A DNA stretch of 64,000 bases, taken from WHSW01 sp033856255 (lineage in GTDB: Bacteria; Actinomycetota; Thermoleophilia; Solirubrobacterales; 70-9). Below, piece after piece: positions 59,981 to 64,000 of the stretch; positions within the stretch are counted from its first letter, which is position 1; every line of letters begins with the position of its first letter. Made by a program: the position numbers and the translations under genes. The stretch covers positions 62,001 to 126,000 of the forward strand of contig JAWVFH010000008.1 of assembly GCA_033856255.1 (NCBI GenBank). The letters are read 5' to 3'. Under the pieces are notes generated by a model, which saw nothing but the letters and a program-made list of their open reading frames with translations, was not told the DNA's origin and did not search any database.

Positions 59981-60313
59981 CTAGCGGAGGTCTCGAAGCA
60001 GTCGCTCGGCGCTCGCGCGGACCCCGTGCGGGCGCCGGCGACGGCGGGCCTCGACCAGGACGAGGGCGGCCGCGGCGGCGCCGCCGACGGCGACCGCGGC
60101 GACCGGGCGAACCCAGTTGCGCGGGTCGCGCAGTGCCTGGAGCTCGCCCTCGGAGAGCTCGTCGGCCCAGCTCGAGAGCTCGGCCGCGGCCTGCTCGGCG
60201 ATCGACGAAAGCGTCGACTCGACCCGCGTGGCGAGGGTCTCCGGCGGGTCGACCGGCTGCAGCGCATCGCGGAGCAGGGCCTCGAGCCGCAGCTCTCCGG
60301 CGTGCTCACTCAT
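59981..60313 (-). CDS. Small single-helix protein next to a sigma factor, possible anti-sigma factor
   Basis: 110 residues. An amphipathic, acidic N-terminal region of about 65 residues contains no Cys, then one membrane helix (about 70-88) and a very basic tail (EARRRRRPHG). Its start overlaps the sigma factor stop by 8 bases. The coupling and topology suggest a membrane anti-sigma or sigma-binding partner without zinc. No family recognised; function is inference. Confidence 0.65.
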   Translation of the reverse strand: MSEHAGELRLEALLRDALQPVDPPETLATRVESTLSSIAEQAAAELSSWADELSEGELQALRDPRNWVRPVAAVAVGGAAAAALVLVEARRRRRPHGVRASAERLLRDLR

Positions 60314-60878
60314 CGTCCATCAGCTCCTCCAGCTGCTTGATCGCCCGATGGATCAGCACCTTGGTGGCTCCATCCGTGCGCCCCAGCGCCCGCGCGATCT
60401 CGCGGTTGTCCATCCCCAGCGCGAAGCGCATGATCAGCGCCTCGCGGCGGTCGTCCGGGAGCTCGTCGAGGTGCGCGATCACCTCGCGCAGCTCCTCGCG
60501 GCTCTCCACCACCCGCTCGGTCTCGTGCGGATGCGCCGGCGGCTCGATCGCCTCGATGTTCGCGACCGGCCGCCGGGCGCGGTCGCGGTAGTAGTTGGAG
60601 GCGAGGTTGTGGGCGATCCGAATCAGCCACGGCCGCAACGGGCGCCCGTTCGACTCGCGCTGGGCGCGCTCGAAGTGACGGTAGGCCTGCAGGAACGCCT
60701 GCTCGGTGAGGTCCTCGGCGTCGTGGTGGTTGCCCACCTTGTAGTAGGCGTAGGAGTAGACGTCGCGCAGATGCGTCCGGTACAGCTCGGAGAAGGCGCT
60801 GTCGAGCTCGGCCTTCTGGGCCGCCGTCGGCGCCGGCGCGACAACCTCGCTGCCGCTGCCCTTCTGCTTCTCGCTCAC
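60306..60878 (-). CDS. Sigma-70 family (ECF-type) RNA polymerase sigma factor
   Basis: 190 residues. Region 2 (FSELYRTHLRDVYSYAYYKVGNHHDAEDLTEQAFLQAYRHF) and region 4 (LPDDRREALIMRFALGMDNREIARALGRTDGATKVLIHRAI, seen as a helix-turn-helix) are complete, with no region 3. The usual acidic DAEDLTEQ element is present. It overlaps the small membrane protein gene by 8 bases. TAGGCT lies 6 bases before the GTG start, so the mRNA is likely leaderless. Confidence 0.92.
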   Translation of the reverse strand: MSEKQKGSGSEVVAPAPTAAQKAELDSAFSELYRTHLRDVYSYAYYKVGNHHDAEDLTEQAFLQAYRHFERAQRESNGRPLRPWLIRIAHNLASNYYRDRARRPVANIEAIEPPAHPHETERVVESREELREVIAHLDELPDDRREALIMRFALGMDNREIARALGRTDGATKVLIHRAIKQLEELMDDE

Positions 60879-60884
60879 CGGCCA

Positions 60885-60890
60885 AGCCTA
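60885..60890 (-). promoter_or_regulatory. Candidate leaderless -10 box of the sigma factor gene at 60878
   Basis: TAGGCT on the minus strand, 6 bases before the GTG. Confidence 0.5.
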
Positions 60891-60904
60891 GCCCTCCCAC
60901 TCGG

Positions 60905-62617
60905 TCACGCCGCCTTCCGTGCCCGCTCCGCACGGCGCAGCCCGGCGACCCATTCGCCGGGGTCGATCTCGCCCTCGATCAGCGCCGCCAGGCCCTCGAG
61001 GCTGGGCGCCTCGATCCCGGCGGCGGCGACCGTTTCGGCGATCAGCGGCACCGAATCGAGCCCCTCCGAGGCCTGACCGATCCGGCCCGGGATCTTGGCC
61101 GCCGGGACACCGGCCCCGAGCAGCTCACCCGCCTGGCGGTTGCGGCTCTTCGGCGCCAGCACCGTGGCGGTCAGGTCGCCGACCCCGGCGAGGCCGGAGA
61201 AGGTCTCCAGGTGCCCGCCCCGCGCGAGCGCGAACTCCACGCACTCGCGCCAGACACCGGCCGCGGCGATCCCGGCGGCGTTGAGGCCGAAGCGCTGGGC
61301 GGCGGCCGCGGCCAGCGCCGCGGCGTTCTTGGCCGCGCCGGCGACCTCGACCCCGGTGACATCGTCGCTGCGCTCGCAGACGAGGCCGGCCCGATCGAAG
61401 ACCTCGCCAAGCATCGCCCGCAGGTCGGGGTCGGCGCTGCCGAGCACCAGCGCCGCCATGCCGGCGGCGGCCTCGCGGGCGTGGGCCGGCCCGCCCAGGC
61501 AGGCGATCGCCCGGGCGCGGATCCGCTCAGAGACGTACTCGTTCGGCAGCGCTCCCATCGGCTGCACGAAACCCTTCGAGAGCAGCAGCACCGAGGCGCG
61601 CGAGCCGATCCGGTCGGCCAGCGAACCGACGACGTTCGGCAGCGCGGAGGAGGGCACGGCGAGGCAGATCAGGTCGCAGCCGGCGAGCTCGATCTCGGTC
61701 GAGCGCTTCACCGTGATGCCCTCGGGCAGCTTCACCCCAGGCAGGTACTCCTCGTTCTCGCGCTTGCGGGCGATCTTCGCCGCCTTGTCGTCGGTCCGGG
61801 TGCCGAGCTCGACCTCGAGACCACCGCGGGCGAGCAGGACGGCGACGGCCGTCCCCCAGCTGCCGGCCCCGATCACCGCCGCCTTGCGCAGCGGCGGCAG
61901 GCCGCCGAGCCATTCCCACTGCAGCTCGATGTTGGGCCAGATCCGATCGGTGACGTTCGCCGCCAGCGCCGGCGAGGGCTTCTCCGTGCGCGGGAAGGTG
62001 AGCGGCTTGCCGGCCCGCAGCCTCACCTTGCGCGGGCGGACGCGCCAGCCGCGACGCACCTCCTCCGATCCCTGGACAGCGATCGGGAGCACGGGCGCGC
62101 CGGTCTCGAGCGCCAGCCGCCCGACGCCGCGCTTCGGGCGCCCGAGTGAGCCGCTGCGGATCCGGGTGCCCTCCGGGAAGATGACCACGGTCCCACCCCG
62201 CTCGACGATCATGCCGGCGGTCTCGATCGCGGTCTCGTCGGACTGGCCACGGCGGATCGGGAAGGCGCCGAGGCGGGAGAGCAGCCAGCCCTGCCAGCGC
62301 TTCTCGAACAGCTCCACCTTGGCGACGAACTGCAGCCGCCGCCGCCAGGGCAGGAAGGCGCCGATCACGAACGGGTCGAGGAAGCTGCGGTGGTTGGCGG
62401 CGACGATCAGCCCGCCCTTGAAGCGGGCGTGCTCGCGGCCGGACCGCTGGAGACGGAAGTAGACGAGGAAGCCGGGGACGAGGATCGCCCGGATCAGGTA
62501 GTAGAGGACGCGGCTCGTGCCCTTCTGGCGCGCGAACCGGTGGTAGCGCTCGAAGCGCTCCTGGCTGATCACGTCGTCGTGGCGCGGCGGCGCGGAGCGC
62601 CGCGGGGACTCATCCAT
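60905..62617 (-). CDS. PlsC-GpsA fusion: acylglycerol-phosphate acyltransferase plus glycerol-3-phosphate dehydrogenase
   Basis: 570 residues in one frame. Residues 30-225 are a PlsC-type acyltransferase: a membrane helix near 38-54, the catalytic NHRSFLD (75-81), and FPEGTRIRSGSL near 147-158. Residues 244-565 are an NAD(P)-dependent glycerol-3-phosphate dehydrogenase: GAGSWGTA at 250-257, GGPAHAREAA, the catalytic lysine in GAAKN near 432, and LAGVGDLTAT. It would make sn-glycerol-3-phosphate and acylate a downstream lysophosphatidate in one polypeptide at the membrane. The linkage order (acyltransferase first) is unusual. A weak TAGGCA lies near the ATG. Confidence 0.92.
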   Translation of the reverse strand: MDESPRRSAPPRHDDVISQERFERYHRFARQKGTSRVLYYLIRAILVPGFLVYFRLQRSGREHARFKGGLIVAANHRSFLDPFVIGAFLPWRRRLQFVAKVELFEKRWQGWLLSRLGAFPIRRGQSDETAIETAGMIVERGGTVVIFPEGTRIRSGSLGRPKRGVGRLALETGAPVLPIAVQGSEEVRRGWRVRPRKVRLRAGKPLTFPRTEKPSPALAANVTDRIWPNIELQWEWLGGLPPLRKAAVIGAGSWGTAVAVLLARGGLEVELGTRTDDKAAKIARKRENEEYLPGVKLPEGITVKRSTEIELAGCDLICLAVPSSALPNVVGSLADRIGSRASVLLLSKGFVQPMGALPNEYVSERIRARAIACLGGPAHAREAAAGMAALVLGSADPDLRAMLGEVFDRAGLVCERSDDVTGVEVAGAAKNAAALAAAAAQRFGLNAAGIAAAGVWRECVEFALARGGHLETFSGLAGVGDLTATVLAPKSRNRQAGELLGAGVPAAKIPGRIGQASEGLDSVPLIAETVAAAGIEAPSLEGLAALIEGEIDPGEWVAGLRRAERARKAA

Positions 62618-62674
62618 GCCTGTGCCTACACGCGCAGGCGGGGCGCGTTACTGCGTGGCGAGGATTTTTCGTGG

Positions 62675-63682
62675 CTACCAGGCGCTTTCGATCAGCGCCC
62701 GGATCTCGCGCTCGCCCGGGACGTCGGGCGTCATCTGCAGCTCCGGCCGGGCCATGATCGCCTTCACGGCAGCGTCGAGGTTGTCGCGCTCGGCGCCGAT
62801 CGCCGAGAGGCGCCGCGGGCCACCGCCGAGCTCCTCGACCCGCTCGCGCAACCCGTCCTGCTTCGTGCCCAGGGCCCGCGCCAGCGCGGTCATCTGCTTC
62901 CCGGCGCGGGGAGTCAGCGCCTCCACCACCCGCGGCAGCATCGTCGCGTTCGTCTCCGCGTGCGGGATCCGCAGCTCGCGGACCAGCGTCTGGCAGACCA
63001 CGTGATGGAGGCTGAACAGCGCCGAGTCGAGCGCGTACGCGCAGAGGATCGAGCCCAGCGCCAGCGCCGCCGGGTCGCGCTTCGAGCGCTCGTTGTCGAG
63101 CGCCTTGGCGATCAGCGCGGCGCCGCGCAGCGCGGTCATCTCCGAGACCGGGTTGGCGAGCGGCGTGTAGAGCGAGTCGGCGCCGTGGGCGAGGGCGTTC
63201 ATCGCGCTGGCGCGCAAATGCTCCTCGGCCAGCCCCACCATCAGCGGCGGGTCGGCGATCACGACCTCCGGCCGGACGAGGCCGCCGGGAGCCTCGTGGC
63301 CCTCGGGCAGGCGGTGGATGCGGGTCATCTCGGCGCCCGAGAGAGTGGTCGGCAGGGCGGCGACCCGTCCGCCCTTGACCGCGGCGATCGCCTTCGCGAC
63401 GTCGATCACCCGCCCGCCCCCGAGCGCGACGAGATCGCCGTCGCCGACATCGCCGATCACCCGGGCGGCGACCTCGTTCACCGGCCCCGGCGGCACGTGG
63501 TGAAAACACGCCGCGTCCTCGGCCAGCTCGACCGAGGCCGCGCCCATCGCCCGTTCGGTCGTCAGCAGCTCGTAGCCCTGGAACCCGTGTCCGCCGAGGA
63601 TCGCCGTCGCGTCGGAGACCACGCCGGCGCGGAAGTGGATCGTCCGCTCCCCGTCACGCCAGGTGAACTCCTTCTCACTCAT
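62675..63682 (-). CDS. Iron-type alcohol dehydrogenase family protein (maleylacetate reductase-like)
   Basis: 335 residues. NAD-binding GGGRVIDVAKAIA near 88-100, PTTLSGAEMT, and a metal-binding half with MNALAHGADSLY and a later HAETNATMLP. The family includes maleylacetate reductases and glycerol dehydrogenases; the first is likeliest from the sequence of motifs, but substrate is uncertain. The ATG lies 2 bases after the tRNA-Thr 3' end, and no other start is available, so tRNA processing could release a leaderless mRNA. Confidence 0.85.
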   Translation of the reverse strand: MSEKEFTWRDGERTIHFRAGVVSDATAILGGHGFQGYELLTTERAMGAASVELAEDAACFHHVPPGPVNEVAARVIGDVGDGDLVALGGGRVIDVAKAIAAVKGGRVAALPTTLSGAEMTRIHRLPEGHEAPGGLVRPEVVIADPPLMVGLAEEHLRASAMNALAHGADSLYTPLANPVSEMTALRGAALIAKALDNERSKRDPAALALGSILCAYALDSALFSLHHVVCQTLVRELRIPHAETNATMLPRVVEALTPRAGKQMTALARALGTKQDGLRERVEELGGGPRRLSAIGAERDNLDAAVKAIMARPELQMTPDVPGEREIRALIESAW

Positions 63683-63684
63683 AA

Positions 63685-63756
63685 GCCCGGAGTGGGACTC
63701 GAACCCACGGCCTGCCGCTTACAAGGCGGCTGCTCCACCAGCTGAGCTATCCGGGC
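63685..63756 (-). tRNA. tRNA-Thr (anticodon UGU)
   Basis: 72 bases with a 7-bp acceptor stem (GCCCGGA/TCCGGGC), 4-bp D stem (GCTC/GAGC), 5-bp anticodon stem (GCCGC/GCGGC) with loop CTTGTAA, a 5-base variable loop and a 5-bp T stem (GTGGG/CCCAC) with loop TTCGAGT. Anticodon TGT reads ACA. CCA is not encoded. Its 3' end is 2 bases from the start codon of the dehydrogenase gene. Confidence 0.97.
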
Positions 63757-63775
63757 AACTCGTACTCAGACGCCC

Positions 63776-63781
63776 AATGTA
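63776..63781 (-). promoter_or_regulatory. Candidate -10 box of the tRNA-Thr gene
   Basis: TACATT on the minus strand, 19 bases before the mature 5' end. The -35 region is not convincing. Confidence 0.3.
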
Positions 63782-63856
63782 CGCGCTCGCATTGTCCGTT
63801 ACGACATGGCTCTAGCGGACCCGTAGTTCCCCCGCGGTGCGCTCCCGCTCCTCGCG

Positions 63857-63882
63857 CTAAGCAAAGGTCACTCGGCGCTTAG
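63857..63882. repeat. Short inverted repeat upstream of the last gene
   Basis: CTAAGC and GCTTAG form a 6-base inverted repeat around 14 bases in the gap between the tRNA and the last gene; possible operator or hairpin. The rest of 63757-63915 shows nothing else I can support. Confidence 0.3.
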
Positions 63883-63915
63883 GACCGCTTGAGTTGACCT
63901 GCGAACCTTCGCGCC

Positions 63916-64000
63916 ATGGGAGACCGACTCCTCGCCATACGCCGCGGGCCGGTCTTCGAGCTCGTTTTCATCGTCGTCATCGCGATCGGCCTCGCGCTCA
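63916..64000 (+). CDS. Start of a membrane protein, possibly signal peptidase I; cut by window edge
   Basis: 28 codons from an ATG at 63916: a basic N-terminus (MGDRLLAIRRGP) then one hydrophobic segment (VFELVFIVVIAIGLAL) running into the edge. This layout fits the N-terminal anchor of type I signal peptidases, but too little is visible to claim it. No ribosome site is evident. Confidence 0.4.
   Translation, partial: MGDRLLAIRRGPVFELVFIVVIAIGLAL

Overview
The window is very GC-rich and reads as chromosome of a high-GC actinobacterium. The gene set (GuaB3-type IMP dehydrogenase paralogue, TadE-like proteins, SigK/RskA-like pair, PknB-type kinase, actinobacterial-style leaderless promoters) would fit a Thermoleophilia/Solirubrobacterales-like lineage, but that placement is inference; no rRNA gene is present to fix it. 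I see no prophage, insertion sequence or CRISPR array.

Region 1 (1-32052) is a large surface-polysaccharide locus. It holds two oligosaccharide flippases (one cut by the left edge, one at 26995), three large GT-C-like membrane proteins, many GT2 and GT4 glycosyltransferases including a GT2-GT4 fusion, a WecE-type sugar aminotransferase, an ATP-grasp/SDR pair, a GalE-like epimerase and a methyltransferase. Housekeeping genes are embedded in it: guaB3-guaA, a cell-wall/sugar-kinase operon (LysM-like protein, D,D-carboxypeptidase, PfkB kinase), hup-pyrF and argS. A UDP-GlcNAc 2-epimerase (54049) could feed the same pathway.

Region 2 (32033-47521) holds an M48 protease, a phosphoesterase, a lipoprotein-kinase pair, and a tightly overlapping glycolytic operon gap-pgk-tpiA-gpmI-tgt. 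Next come a VOC protein and an ABC-2 exporter lying between gap and rapZ-uvrC, and an enoyl-CoA hydratase gene broken by a one-base frameshift.

Region 3 (47595-57214) holds a cupredoxin lipoprotein, a CrcB fluoride channel, a MaoC-like protein and a remarkable three-gene operon of two TadE-like pseudopilins followed by a 670-residue protein that combines a TadZ-like region, a TadG-like anchor, a VanY peptidase and a lytic transglycosylase. A Pit/DUF47 phosphate module, the epimerase, a hydrolase, a pterin dehydratase and a BtuF-like binding protein follow.

Region 4 (57207-64000) holds a rhomboid with an N-terminal zinc finger, an ECF sigma/anti-sigma pair, a second sigma factor with a small membrane partner, a PlsC-GpsA fusion, an iron-type alcohol dehydrogenase starting 2 nt behind a tRNA-Thr gene, and the start of another membrane protein.

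The strongest unusual signals are: a candidate transcription attenuator RNA in front of guaB3-guaA; the Tad/VanY/transglycosylase fusion; an arginyl-tRNA synthetase whose HIGH motif is replaced; two genes (pyrF and a GT2) whose conserved N-termini lie upstream of any ATG/GTG/TTG; and a recurring TAnnnT-N6/7-start-codon arrangement marking leaderless transcripts, which also settles several gene starts.
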